Notes: generated from the letters alone by a model not told the origin. Counted from the first letter of the stretch, positions 35,215-44,177 are shown. The stretch: DNA of 64,000 nt from Streptomyces rhizoryzae (GCF_023155275.1 NZ_JALMUV010000022.1:53966-117965); one strand, 5' to 3'. Numbers and translations: made by a program.

Positions 35215-35384
35215 CCGACGCCTCCCCTGGCTCCGCGGTCCCGGCGCCCGCGTTCCGGGGCACCGTGACCGCAGCCTACGGGGCGCGGCGCGGCCGGCGG
35301 CCGGGGAGGGCGGGCGGGGGACGGCCTGCGGGCCGGGCACCGGGCGTCCGGGATGGGTGGACGGCCGGGCCGCGCGGGTGCCCG

Positions 35385-35936
35385 CTAGCGGAACGGCCCC
35401 GCCGCCCCCTCGATCCGGAGTTCCAGGCGCTCGATGGCGTCGGTGAGGCGGCGGCGGTACTCGCCGTCGGCGAGGGCGCGGATCGAGGCGCGGGCCCGCC
35501 GGAGCTGGGCGCGGGCATCGGCCGGGCGGTCGAGTCCGGCGTAGTCGGCGGCGAGGTCGAGGTGGAGGGCGGGGAAGAAGGCCCGCAGCGCGGCGAGCGG
35601 CTGGCGGGCGCCGGGACCGCCGGCGGGCGGCGCGGCGGCCGGACCGCCGCCCGGGGCGCCGGAGCGCGCGGGCCGGTCCGTGACGAAGCGCTCCGCCGCC
35701 TCCAGAGCGCGCAGGTCCCAGTACAGCTCGTCGCGCGGATCGTCCTGGGTGTCGGCCATGTAGTGCGCGAGGGCGCAGCGGTGGAAGGCGTCCCCGCGCG
35801 GGCCGATCTCCTGCCACAGCGCGGCGAGGCGGTTGCGGGCCTCCTCGCGGTCCCCCGCGCGGTGCAGCATGATCGCCTGGCCGATCCGGGTCAGCACCCC
35901 GTCCTCGTGCTCCGCCTGCCGGACCTGCTCCGCCAC
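35385..35936 (-). CDS. tetratricopeptide-repeat-like protein
   Basis: 183 aa from a GTG at 35936 preceded by GGGGAG. The N-terminal part is TPR-like (LTRIGQAIMLHRAGDREEAR, RCALAHYMAD). A Pro/Gly/Ala-rich linker (about 95-115) leads to a second helical pair (LALDLAADYAGLDRPADARAQL-like). Similar proteins are conserved in Streptomyces as cytoplasmic TPR proteins of unknown role. It lies 101 bp downstream of the ung gene on the same strand. Confidence 0.75.
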   Translation of the reverse strand: MAEQVRQAEHEDGVLTRIGQAIMLHRAGDREEARNRLAALWQEIGPRGDAFHRCALAHYMADTQDDPRDELYWDLRALEAAERFVTDRPARSGAPGGGPAAAPPAGGPGARQPLAALRAFFPALHLDLAADYAGLDRPADARAQLRRARASIRALADGEYRRRLTDAIERLELRIEGAAGPFR

Positions 35937-36037
35937 CGCGCACTCCCCGTTCTCACCGACACCACACTGGCTCCTCCCGACGCTAACCGCCGGGGGGACG
36001 CCGCGCGCGGTGTGCGCGGCGCGCCGGGCACGGCCGG

Positions 36038-36718
36038 TCAGCCCAGGTCGGGGATGCGCCAGTCGATCGGGGTGTGGCCCTGGGCGGCGATCGCCTCGTT
36101 TATCCGGGTGAAGGGGCGGGAGCCGAAGAACTTCTTCGCGGACAGCGGGGAGGGGTGCGCACCCTGGACCACCGCGTGCCGCTCGGTGTCGATCAGCGGC
36201 AGCTTCTTCTTGGCGTAGTTGCCCCAGAGGACGAAGACGGCCGGGTCGGGGCGCTCGGCGACCGCGCGGATCACCGCGTCGGTGACCTTCTCCCAGCCCT
36301 TGCCCTTGTGGGAGTTGGCCTCGCCGCCGCGGACGGTGAGCACGGCGTTGAGCAGCAGGACGCCCTGCTGCGCCCACGGCATGAGGTAGCCGTTGTCGGG
36401 GACCGGGTGGCCCAGCTCCTCCTTCATCTCCTTGTAGATGTTGCGCAGCGACGGCGGGGTCTTGACGCCGGGCTGGACCGAGAAGCACAGGCCGTGGCCC
36501 TGGCCGGGGCCGTGGTACGGGTCCTGGCCGAGGATGAGGACCTTGACCTGCTCGTACGGCGTGGCCTCCAGCGCCGCGAAGACCTGCTCCCGGGGCGGGT
36601 AGACCGGACCGGCGGCCCGCTCCTGCTCGACGAAGTCGATCAGCTCCGTGAAGTACGGCTTCGCCAGCTCCTCGCCCAGGACCCCGCGCCAGGACTCGGG
36701 CAGCATGTCGGTGACCAC
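36038..36718 (-). CDS. ung: uracil-DNA glycosylase family 1
   Basis: 226 aa from a GTG at 36718 with GGAGG upstream; an ATG at 36706 is an alternative. Motif A is LILGQDPYHGPGQGHGLCFS (catalytic Asp66). The uracil-binding NIYKEMKEELG and VLLLNAVLTV stretches follow, and motif B is GAHPSPLSAKKFFG. It removes uracil from DNA as the first step of base excision repair. Highly conserved with other Streptomyces Ung proteins. Confidence 0.97.
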   Translation of the reverse strand: MVTDMLPESWRGVLGEELAKPYFTELIDFVEQERAAGPVYPPREQVFAALEATPYEQVKVLILGQDPYHGPGQGHGLCFSVQPGVKTPPSLRNIYKEMKEELGHPVPDNGYLMPWAQQGVLLLNAVLTVRGGEANSHKGKGWEKVTDAVIRAVAERPDPAVFVLWGNYAKKKLPLIDTERHAVVQGAHPSPLSAKKFFGSRPFTRINEAIAAQGHTPIDWRIPDLG

Positions 36719-36881
36719 GTCAACAACCTCCGGTGTGCGTTGCGTTCTCCTCAAGAACCTACCGGCGACCACTGACAGTCCCCGCCACGGGCCGTCCCCG
36801 GCCCCCGCCGGAGCGCTCCCGGCCCGCGCACCGCGCCCGTACGCGGCCGCCCCGCCCCTCACGCGGTGTCGCCCCGCCCCC

Positions 36882-37844
36882 TCACGCGGTGTCCAGCCGC
36901 GCCCGCTGGTACGGGTCCAGGACGACGTCCAGCGCGGCCAGGCACTCGTCGAGCTGGGCCACGGAGCTGACCCCGAGCACCGGCACCACCGGCACCTCGC
37001 CCCCCATCATCCAGGCCAGCACCACCTGGTTCGCGGTCGCCCCGCACTCCGCGGCGACCTCCGCCAGCACCCGCATCCGGATCACCGAGCCCGGGTGGTC
37101 GTAGCGCTCGGGGAGCGGCCGGTCCGGACGGGCGTAGCCGCCCGCCATCAGGGGCGAGTGGCCGAGCAGGGTCAGCTCGGGGTGCGCGGCCGCGTAGTCG
37201 AGCAGTTCCTCGTCGGCGTCCCGCTGGAGGCCGGCCGGCGGCTCCGGGCGCGGCCGCAGGTAGGTGTGCCGCTGCTGGACGGCGCGGAAGCCGGGCAGGC
37301 CGAGGCAGGCGGCGGTCTGCCGGGCCTCGGCCAGCCGCCAGGTCGCGTGGTTGCTCAGCCCGAGCGCCCCCACCCGGCCGTCCCGGACGAAGCCGGCCAG
37401 CGTCCCGACGGTCTCCGCGAGCGGCACGGTGCGGTCCTCGGCGTGCGCGGAGTACAGGTCCACCCGCTCCGTGCCCAGCCGCCGCAGACTGCCCTCCAGG
37501 GCGGTGCGCAGGGCGCGGGCGCCCAGGCCCTCGGCGTTCGCCGGCCAGTGGGGGCCGCGGGCCGGATCGGGCCGGGCGCCGCCCTTGGTGGCGACCACCG
37601 TGCGGTCCGCGGCGCGGCGGCTGCGCAGCCAGCGCCCGACCACCCGCTCGCTCTCCCCGCCGGTCGCGCCGGGCACCCAGCAGGCGAAGTTGTCGGCGGT
37701 GTCGAGGAAGGTGCCGCCGGCCTCGGCGAAGCGGTCCAGGACGGCGCATGCGGTCCGCTCGTCCACGGTGGTGCCGAACGTCATCGTGCCCAGGCAGACG
37801 GCGCTGATCCGCGGCCCGTCGCCGCCGAGCGTCCGGTAGTGCAT
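36882..37844 (-). CDS. aldo/keto reductase
   Basis: 320 aa from an ATG at 37844 with GGGGAG upstream. TIM-barrel features: LCGTMTFG-type start (ISAVCLGTMTFG), LDTADNFACWVPG (catalytic Asp; the Tyr position reads Phe-Ala, unusual), TKGGARPDPARG (catalytic Lys), DLYSAHAED (His) and GLSNHATWRLAE. Loss of the usual catalytic Tyr may lower activity or change chemistry. The family reduces carbonyls with NADPH. It is 134 bp downstream of an SDR gene. Confidence 0.88.
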   Translation of the reverse strand: MHYRTLGGDGPRISAVCLGTMTFGTTVDERTACAVLDRFAEAGGTFLDTADNFACWVPGATGGESERVVGRWLRSRRAADRTVVATKGGARPDPARGPHWPANAEGLGARALRTALEGSLRRLGTERVDLYSAHAEDRTVPLAETVGTLAGFVRDGRVGALGLSNHATWRLAEARQTAACLGLPGFRAVQQRHTYLRPRPEPPAGLQRDADEELLDYAAAHPELTLLGHSPLMAGGYARPDRPLPERYDHPGSVIRMRVLAEVAAECGATANQVVLAWMMGGEVPVVPVLGVSSVAQLDECLAALDVVLDPYQRARLDTA

Positions 37845-37978
37845 GGCTTCTCCCCTGGCAGGTCCGCGGACGCGGAACGGTGCCGGCCCCCGGCGGGACC
37901 GGCACCGCGGACTCTGCCTCTTGAAGCGCACACGAAGGCAAATCCGGGGGCCGCCGGAACCGGCCGCCCCCGGTGCCG

Positions 37979-38779
37979 TCACACCCCGGCTTTGAGGAAC
38001 AGCCCCCCGTCCACGACGAGCGTCTGCCCGGTCACCCAGCCGGCCGCGTCGGACAGCAGGAACGCCGCGGCCCCGCCGATGTCCTCCGGGACGCCCAGCC
38101 GCGCCATCGGGTAACCGGCCGCCGCCTCCGCCTCGCGGTTCTCGTAGAGCGCGGCGGCGAACTTGGTCTTGACGACCGCGGGCGCGATGGAGTTCACCCG
38201 CACCACCGGCGCGAACTCGTGCGCCAGCTGGAGCGAGAGGTTGACCATCGCGGCCTTGCTCATCCCGTAGGCGCCGATGAACGGCGAGGGGGCGACCCCG
38301 GCGATCGAGGCGATGTTGACGATCGCGCCGCCGTTGTCCTTCTGCCAGGCGTGCCAGACCTTCTGCGCGAAGCCCAGCGCGGAGACGACGTTGGTCTCGA
38401 AGACCTTGCGCGCCACGTTGAGGTCGAGGTCGGCCATCGGTCCGAACACCGGGTTGGTCCCGGCGTTGTTGACGAGGTAGTCGATCCGCCCGAAGGTCTC
38501 CATCGCCCGCTCGACGGTGGCGGCCTGCTGCGCCTCGTCGTGGGCCTTGCCGGCGACGGTGAGCACCCGGTCGGGGCCCAGTGCCGCGGCGGCCTCCTTG
38601 AGGGCGTCCTCGTTGCGGCCGGTGATGACGACCCGGTCGCCGCGGGCGATCAGCGCCTCGGCGATGCCGTAGCCGATCCCGCGGCTGGCGCCGGTGATCA
38701 GCGCCACCTTGCCGGAGAGCGCCGGCCGGCCGCCGTCCTGCCCGGCTGCGCCGCGGTCCGTCCCGTCCTGCTCGGTCAT
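37979..38779 (-). CDS. SDR-family oxidoreductase
   Basis: 266 aa from an ATG at 38779. NAD(P) motif LITGASRGIGYGIAEAL, VNNAGTN, catalytic Ser in NIASIAG and YGMSK (Tyr-x-x-x-Lys). The C-terminus VTGQTLVVDGGLFLKAGV is standard for 3-ketoacyl reductase-like SDRs. It is 91 bp downstream of a second SDR (fabG-like) and probably shares its transcript. Similar pairs occur in fatty-acid beta-oxidation loci. Confidence 0.93.
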   Translation of the reverse strand: MTEQDGTDRGAAGQDGGRPALSGKVALITGASRGIGYGIAEALIARGDRVVITGRNEDALKEAAAALGPDRVLTVAGKAHDEAQQAATVERAMETFGRIDYLVNNAGTNPVFGPMADLDLNVARKVFETNVVSALGFAQKVWHAWQKDNGGAIVNIASIAGVAPSPFIGAYGMSKAAMVNLSLQLAHEFAPVVRVNSIAPAVVKTKFAAALYENREAEAAAGYPMARLGVPEDIGGAAAFLLSDAAGWVTGQTLVVDGGLFLKAGV

Positions 38780-38870
38780 GTCCCGTTCTCCTGCTCGTCG
38801 GTTCCTGCGGTGCACGTGCCCGCGGCGGGCCCCGGCGGAGTGCCGGGGCCGGTGGCCGGTCCTCCGGCGG

Positions 38871-39632
38871 TCAGCAGAGCGGGCCGCCGGCCACGTACAG
38901 GACCTGGCCGGAGACGAAGCCGGCCGCCTCGCCGGTGAAGAAGGCGATGGCGTTGGCGATGTCGTCGGGGTTGCCGACGCGCTGGACCGGGATCTGGGTG
39001 GCGGCCGCCGCCTTGAAGTCCTCGAACTCCATCCCGACCCGGGCGGCGGTGGCGGCGGTCATGTCGGTGGCGATGAAGCCCGGCGCGACGGCGTTCGCGG
39101 TGATGCCGAACTTGCCGAGCTCGATGGCGAGGGTCTTGGTGAAGCCCTGCAAACCGGCCTTGGCGGCCGCGTAGTTGACCTGGCCGCGGTTGCCCAGCGC
39201 CGAGCTGGAGGAGAGGTTGACGATGCGCCCGAACGCGGCGTCCACCATGTGCTTCTGACAGGCCCGGGACATCAGGAACGCGCCGCGCAGGTGCACGTTC
39301 ATGACCGTGTCCCAGTCACTGTCGCTCATCTTGAACAGCAGGTTGTCGCGGAGCACCCCGGCGTTGTTGACGAGCACGGTCGGCGCGCCCAGTTCGCGCG
39401 CGACCCGCTCGACCGCGGCCGCCACCTGGTCGCTGTCGGAGACGTCGCAGCCGATCGCGACGGCCTTGCCGCCGGCCGCGGTGATCTTCTCGACGGTGTC
39501 CTTGCAGGCCGTCTCGTCGAGGTCGAGTACGGCGACGGCGCGGCCCTCGGCGGCCAGGCGGACGGCGGTGGCCGCGCCGATGCCGCGAGCGGCACCGGTC
39601 ACGATGGCGACACGCTGCTCGGTGGTGGACAT
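38871..39632 (-). CDS. fabG: 3-oxoacyl-ACP reductase-like SDR (FabG family)
   Basis: 253 aa from an ATG at 39632 with GAGGGTGAGGAG upstream. Motifs: IVTGAARGIGAATAVRL, LVNNAGVLRDNLLFKM, NLSSSSALGNRGQVNYAAAK (Ser, Tyr, Lys triad), VAPGFIATDMT, and SGQVLYVAGGPLC at the end. FabG-type enzymes reduce 3-ketoacyl thioesters. The motif set matches the larger FabG4-like actinobacterial reductases in sequence but not in length. Role in primary versus secondary metabolism is undecided. Confidence 0.93.
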   Translation of the reverse strand: MSTTEQRVAIVTGAARGIGAATAVRLAAEGRAVAVLDLDETACKDTVEKITAAGGKAVAIGCDVSDSDQVAAAVERVARELGAPTVLVNNAGVLRDNLLFKMSDSDWDTVMNVHLRGAFLMSRACQKHMVDAAFGRIVNLSSSSALGNRGQVNYAAAKAGLQGFTKTLAIELGKFGITANAVAPGFIATDMTAATAARVGMEFEDFKAAAATQIPVQRVGNPDDIANAIAFFTGEAAGFVSGQVLYVAGGPLC

Positions 39633-39940
39633 GCGGGTTCTCCTCACCCTCGATCGTCGAAACCTCGGACCCACGTCTGGCGGCCGCTCCCGATCCAGGT
39701 GAGCAACCGCTTAGTAGCCTCAGCAGCCCAGACGCTAGAAGCCCAGCCACCCCCTGTCAACGCCCCACCACACCCCGGCACGCCACTCTCCCGCTCCTCC
39801 AACGGGACGGCAGCGGAACGGGAAGGGGGCGGGCCCCGCAGAACCCGCCCCGACCGCTACCGCGCACACCGACGCCCCAGCCGCCCCCTCGGAGCACACC
39901 CTCCTGGGGCCGACCCCGCCCCGCGCCCCTCCCCTCCCGC
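39633..39940. other. intergenic region with hairpin
   Basis: 308 bp. Upstream of the fabG-like gene it should hold a promoter (CAACCGCTTAGTAGCC is relatively AT-rich), and near 39826-39851 a hairpin. The part 39740-39825 is C-rich and shows nothing. Confidence 0.45.
39826..39851 (-). terminator. hairpin terminator after DUF3037 gene
   Basis: Perfect 8-bp stem GGGGCGGG / CCCGCCCC with a 10-base loop, 90 bp past the DUF3037 stop in its transcription direction. Confidence 0.5.
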
Positions 39941-40336
39941 TCAGCGGACCAGCAGCTCCAGCAGCCGCTCCGCCTCAACCGTCGGGTCGGCGGTCAGCCC
40001 CGTGTGGACCGGGCCCGGCTGGACGATGGTGCTGCGCGGCGCGATCAGCCACCGGAACCGCTGCCCCGGGTCCTCCCCCGCCGCCTGGCCGGCGCTCGCA
40101 CCGCCCTCGCAGATGCCCTCCACGGCGCGCAGGGCCGCCCGCACGCCCGCCACGTCCACCGCGGGGTCCAGCGCCAGCAGCCGCGCCTCGTCCAGATACG
40201 TCCGGGCCTCCACGAACCGCCGCGCGCGGCAGTAGACCACCACGCCCGCATTGATCATCTCGCCGCGCTCGACCCGCGGTACGACCTTCAGGAGCGCGTA
40301 CTCGAAGACGTCGCGCCCGTTGTGCAGTCCGCTCAC
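39941..40336 (-). CDS. DUF3037 domain protein
   Basis: 131 aa from a GTG at 40336 overlapping the stop of the HipA-like gene (GTGA). It begins SGLHNGRDVFEYALLKVVPR and contains GEMINAGVVVYCRARRFVEA, the DUF3037 signature. Partner of the HipA-like kinase gene in many actinobacteria. Function unknown; a toxin-antitoxin or regulatory pair has not been shown to my knowledge. Confidence 0.88.
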   Translation of the reverse strand: MSGLHNGRDVFEYALLKVVPRVERGEMINAGVVVYCRARRFVEARTYLDEARLLALDPAVDVAGVRAALRAVEGICEGGASAGQAAGEDPGQRFRWLIAPRSTIVQPGPVHTGLTADPTVEAERLLELLVR

Positions 40337-41172
40337 TTCACGGCCCTCCGCGGCAGCTTGGCGGCCAGCCACGCCGGCGCCTGGGAAGGCTTGTCCTTCG
40401 TCGGCTCCCCCAGGATGACCTGGTCGCTGATGGTCCGCGCCCGCGCCAGCAGCGTCCGCACGTACGCCTGGCGCAGCGCGTCCGGCGAGTCGAAACCGGG
40501 CTCGTCGGCCAGCCACGCGTCCGGCACCAGGGCCGCGACCTCCGCCAGCAGCTCCTCGGTGATCCGCGGCGCGAGCTCCTCCGCCGCGGCCGCGACATCC
40601 GGTCCGAACGTCGCCAGCGCGTGGTCGGAGGCGTTGTACGGCCGGGCCGCGGACTTCTCCGCGGTGGGCCAGTTGTGGTGCCAGATCATCGCCGCGCCGT
40701 GGTCGATCAGCCACAACTCCCCGTGCCAGACCAGCAGGTTGGGGTTGCGCCAGGACCGGTCCACGTTGTTGATCAACGCGTCGAACCACACCACCCGGCC
40801 CGCCTCCCGGGCACCCACCTCGAAGGCGAGCGGGTCGAACCCCAGCGACCCCGGCAGGTAGTCCATCCCGAGGTTGAGACCGCCGCTGGCCTTGAGCAGC
40901 TCCTGCACCTCCTGGTCCGGCTCGCTCAGCCCGATGACCGGATCCAGCTGCATCCGCACCAGCTCCGGCACCCGCAACCCGAGCCGGCGCCCCAGCTCCC
41001 CGCAGATCACCTCCGCGACCAGCGTCTTCCGGCCCTGCCCCGCACCGGTGAACTTCATGATGTACGTCCCGAGATCGTCCCCCTCGACGATCCCCGGCAG
41101 CGACCCACCCTCACGCAACGGCGTGACATAGCGGGTCGCAATCACCTCTCTCAACACTTTCCCAGCCTCCAC
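40333..41172 (-). CDS. HipA-like kinase family protein
   Basis: 279 aa, ATG at 41172. It is a short HipA-like fold without the N-terminal couple domain. The N-terminal lobe includes IVEGDDLGTYIMKFTGAGQG with GRKTLVAEVICGELGRRLGL. The catalytic-type loop is VWFDALINNVDRSWRNPNLL (Asp, Asn-Asn-x-Asp), and the metal-binding motif LWLIDHGAAMIWHHNW stands in place of HipA's IDH/DFD. Known HipA enzymes phosphorylate tRNA synthetases; this shorter group is uncharacterised. Translationally coupled to DUF3037. Confidence 0.88.
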   Translation of the reverse strand: MEAGKVLREVIATRYVTPLREGGSLPGIVEGDDLGTYIMKFTGAGQGRKTLVAEVICGELGRRLGLRVPELVRMQLDPVIGLSEPDQEVQELLKASGGLNLGMDYLPGSLGFDPLAFEVGAREAGRVVWFDALINNVDRSWRNPNLLVWHGELWLIDHGAAMIWHHNWPTAEKSAARPYNASDHALATFGPDVAAAAEELAPRITEELLAEVAALVPDAWLADEPGFDSPDALRQAYVRTLLARARTISDQVILGEPTKDKPSQAPAWLAAKLPRRAVK

Positions 41173-41214
41173 GGGCCACTTTCCTTAGTTTCGCAGGTCG
41201 GGCAGAAATCGGTG

Positions 41215-41252
41215 TTCCCCGGGGAATCCCCTGTTCATTCCCCCGGGGGAAT
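41215..41252. repeat. two palindromes upstream of HipA-like gene
   Basis: TTCCCCGGGGAA (41215-41226) and ATTCCCCCGGGGGAAT (41237-41252) are perfect palindromes 10 bp apart, in the promoter region of the HipA/DUF3037 pair and next to an integrase remnant. They could be operators for autoregulation or a terminator of the integrase remnant. Confidence 0.6.
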
Positions 41253-41304
41253 CCGGGGAGAGCCTGCCGGCACTCAGCCTCGCCCCACGCCCCCCAGAAG
41301 CCCG

Positions 41305-41702
41305 TCAAGGGCGCTTCAGCCCTTGCTCCCGGGCTTCCGGCATGAAGTGAGCATAGTAACCGAGAGTGATCGCCGGAGAGGAGTGTCCGAGCCACTGGGC
41401 GACGGTCACCGCAGACTCTCCTGCCTCCAGCAAGACGGAGGCATAGCCAAGACGGAGGCATAGCTGGGACGCAGCACGTGGAAGCCGTCCTTCGGCGCCG
41501 CCTCCCACTGCCACCGCTTCGCCCCCTCGGCACGCGGCGGAATGATGCCGGCCTCGGGCTCCCCCCAGGGAAGCTCCACCTCCACCGGAGGGAACTCCTC
41601 GAAGTGACGCTTCCACTCGTCAGCAACCGACGAAGGCATGTCGACGACGCGGGTCTTCGAAGTTGAGCGGAGTCTGACTGCAAGCGGCCTGCCGCATCGT
41701 CA
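41305..41702 (-). pseudogene. tyrosine recombinase (integrase), C-terminal remnant with frameshift
   Basis: The minus strand reads KTRVVDMPSSVADEWKRHFE and later DGFHVLRPSYASVL in one frame. Then, after a frameshift, it reads LLEAGESAVTVAQWLGHSSP and AITLGYYAHFMPEAREQGL in another. These are the core H-x-L-R-x-x-Y-A-S, LGH and catalytic Tyr regions of phage/ICE-type integrases. The shift coincides with a 17-bp tandem duplication at 41431-41464. The N-terminal half is missing, with a stop at 41700-41702 beside the IS element. Confidence 0.85.
41431..41464. repeat. 17-bp perfect tandem duplication inside integrase remnant
   Basis: CAAGACGGAGGCATAGC occurs twice head-to-tail (41431-41447, 41448-41464). 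Because 17 is not a multiple of three, it moves the integrase reading frame exactly between YASV and LLEAGES. Confidence 0.95.
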
Positions 41703-43137
41703 CGGGCGGTGAGGCTTGGGCGAGTTGGGTCTGGGGCCCCTGGATGCAGGAAGCCCGTGGTCGTGGGCGATCATGACTGTTCTCTACGCAGCTTGATCAC
41801 CTGGACACACGAGCTCGGACAACAATACGACGTTGCTGCTCGACCTCGACGGCCTGGCCGTTGCGAAGGTCGAGCGGCTCACGGACGGCACCCGGCGGGT
41901 GCACCTGACCACCGCGGACGAGGCCGCGCGGGCCTGCCCCTCCTGCGGGGTGTTCGCCGTACGCGTCAAGGGCTTCGTGCAGACCCGGCCACGGGATCTG
42001 CCCTACGGCGAGCGGAAGCTGGAGTTGGTGTGGCGCAAGCGCCGCTGGTACTGCACCGAGCCGACCTGCCCGCGCCGGACCTTCACCGAGCGGGTGCGCC
42101 AGGTCCCGGCCGGGGCCCGGATCACCACCCGGCTGCGGTGGCGGCCGGGCGGCGGGTGCGCGACGCGGGTTCCACGGTCGTCCAGGCGGCCCGGGACCTG
42201 TGCCTGTCCTGGCCCACGGTGATGGACGCCGTCCGCGCCGCCGGAAAGGAAGTCACCGCAGCGGCACCGAAGCCCGTCGAGGTGCTCGGCATCGACGAGA
42301 CCCGCCGGGGCCGCATGCAGTGGCGCCAGAACGCGGAGACCGGCCGGTGGGAACCCGTGGCAGACCGGCTGGCACACCGGCTTCGTGGACGCCTTCGGCA
42401 CCCAGGGCCTGCTCGGGCAGGTCGAGGGCCGCGCTCCCTCGGACGTGCTGGCCTGGCTCGCCACCACCCCGCTGGAATGGCGCCGGCAGATCCGCTGCGT
42501 CGCGATCGACATGTCCCCCGGCTACCGAGCCGCGATCCGCACCGGGCTGCCCCACGCCACGATCGTGGTCGATCACTTCCACGTGGTCCAGCTCGCCGAC
42601 AAGATGCTCAACACCGTCCGCAGGCGGATCACCGCCACCCTGCGGGGCCGGCGTGGACGGGCCTGCGACCCAGAGTGGAAGGCCAGGCGCCGACTGCTGC
42701 GCAACCGCGAGGACCTCACCGACGCCCGGTTCAGCACGATGTGGAACGCGCTGCTCGACGCCGGGACCGTCGGGATGACGCTGCTGACCGCCTGGATCGC
42801 CAAGGAGGAGCTGCGGGATCTGCTCGCCTGCACCGACGCCGGCCACCACCACGTCGGCCACCTGCGGTGGAAGTTCCTGACCTGGTGCGCCGACTCCGAG
42901 ATCCCCTAAGTCCGCCAACTGGCCACCACAGTGGACCGCTGGTGGCCGGAGATCGCCGCGTTCATCGCCACCGGTCACAGCAATGCCAAGAGCGAAGGGA
43001 TCAAACGCGTGATCAAGCTCGTCGCCCGCGCCGCCCACGGCTTCCGCAATTCCACCAACCAACGCCTACGCACACGCTGCGTCACTACCCGCCGAGCCCG
43101 CGGGCACCTCCACCCCGCCTAAATTCGAAGACCCCCT
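41651..43137 (+). mobile_element. degraded ISL3-type insertion sequence
   Basis: Encloses a broken ISL3-like transposase. The ends share an inverted GGGTCTTCGAA (41651-41661) and TTCGAAGACCC (43124-43134), followed on the right by CCCTTTGACAGGGCC, typical of Streptomyces ISL3 ends. Exact borders and target duplication could not be fixed. The left end lies where the integrase remnant stops. Confidence 0.55.
41833..43122 (+). pseudogene. ISL3-family transposase, broken
   Basis: The N-terminal part has a zinc-binding motif CPSCGV...CTEPTCPRRTF. It changes frame near 42150 (then STVVQAARDLCLSWPTVMDA, EVLGIDETRRGR) and changes back near 42365 (FVDAFGTQGLLGQVEGR, CVAIDMSPGYRAA, VVDHFHVVQLADKML). 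A TAA at 42907-42909 interrupts before VRQLATTVDRWWPEIAAFI and GHSNAKSEGIKRVIKLVARA. The DDE catalytic region is recognisable but the enzyme cannot be made intact. Confidence 0.88.
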
Positions 43138-43187
43138 TTGACAGGGCCCCTTGAATTCCCCAGTTGTATTTGGCTTCCCCTGCCGAT

Positions 43188-43682
43188 TCAGCAGCCAGCT
43201 CTGGTGCCGTGAAGGCGAGAGCCATGCCTGGCGAGGGCCAACACCGCGGCGGTGCAGGAGAAGCCGATCAGTGCGCCGAGGGTGTTGTTGGTGAGGTCAT
43301 TGATGTCGGCGGTGCGTCCTGATCGGGTCAGGTACTGGGTGACCTCGATGGCGAGGGAGCCGAGGAACCCGAAGAGAGCGGCCTGGTACCAGCGCACCGG
43401 GAGCAGAGCGAGCAGGAGGCCGCCGGGGGCAAACATGAGCACGTTCAGCACGGCGTCCTTGATGTCTGCCGCGTTGGTCAGGTCCAGTGGCTTCAGATTG
43501 AGGGCCTGGCCGCCGCCGGAGGGGGTTCCGAAGGTGCCGTAGACGACGCCGGCTGCCCAGAACCACAGCAGCCCGAGCGCGACCCGCTGCGACATCTGCC
43601 GAGGAGTTCTGCGCCAGGTGGTGACCATATAGAGGGCTACACCACCCAGAACGCCGATGAGGAAAGCGACCAGGAAGAACAT
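43188..43682 (-). CDS. VanZ-family membrane protein
   Basis: 164 aa, ATG at 43682. Four or five hydrophobic spans begin FFLVAFLIGVLGGVALYMVT. The VanZ hallmark is SLAIEVTQYLTRSGRTADIN and DLTNNTLGALIG, and LNVLMFAPGGLLLALLPVRW also fits. VanZ-like proteins are linked to glycopeptide tolerance but most have no known role. The gene stands intact among IS remnants. Confidence 0.88.
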   Translation of the reverse strand: MFFLVAFLIGVLGGVALYMVTTWRRTPRQMSQRVALGLLWFWAAGVVYGTFGTPSGGGQALNLKPLDLTNAADIKDAVLNVLMFAPGGLLLALLPVRWYQAALFGFLGSLAIEVTQYLTRSGRTADINDLTNNTLGALIGFSCTAAVLALARHGSRLHGTRAGC

Positions 43683-44177
43683 GGCGGGATGCTAGCAGCC
43701 GGTCATAAGAAATCTGTTTACCCGACGAAGGGGCGGCCGAAGCCTTCCTTGATGTCGCTTTGGACGGGCTGCCGTGCGGGGAATCAGAGCGAGCGTGTCC
43801 GTCCCCGCCCAAGCAGAGGTGGGGAGATTCGCGGCTCTGGTCGACATTGCGTGAGGGCCGTGATCGCAGCAGGACGCGGGTGCGGAGGAGCTGGATCGTA
43901 CCGGGGCCGCACATCTGTCGTTTGATCGCCTTACACGGTTGATGTGGCCTTCGACTGCGCCGGAGTCGGCAAGCTCCAGCGCTGCACCACACGACGACGC
44001 GCCTGCGCGGAGTTCTTTCTCCAGCTCGCCACCGCCGTCATCACCGTCCGCAGCTCATCCGTCGGGCCTGGTACACCCATCACTGGGACACCCGTCCCCG
44101 CTCGCCCCGTATCCAATGACCTCCTGGGGCTGGGCACAGCGGAAACCGCTGTCTCGTCACCGGGCCCACCGCGTCGT
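43683..44177. other. intergenic region with IS scraps
   Basis: 495 bp. A promoter for the VanZ gene must lie near 43690-43740 (locally AT-rich). The rest contains an ISL3 transposase scrap on the minus strand (separate entry). A stretch near 43985-44065 reads RRRACAEFFLQLATAVITVR on the plus strand, which looks like the C-terminus of another transposase but is too short to assign. Confidence 0.5.
43855..43978 (-). pseudogene. ISL3-type transposase C-terminal scrap
   Basis: Minus-strand reading LELADSGAVEGHINRV, then after a one-base shift AIKRQMCGPGTIQLLRTRVL. This is the conserved end of ISL3 transposases (VEGHVNRIK...IKRQMYGRA...LLRKRVLL). About 40 codons remain, independent of the IS at 41.8 kb. 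Confidence 0.7.

Noticed and set aside
41215..41252. tRNA gene or attachment site beside the integrase remnant
   Set aside because: No T-loop or CCA-type end was found; the sequence is palindromic GC blocks only.
41709..43154. Single 481-codon plus-strand frame across the ISL3 element
   Set aside because: Only about 70 codons (42150-42365) match a transposase in this frame; the rest is out of frame with the family, so the element is a pseudogene.
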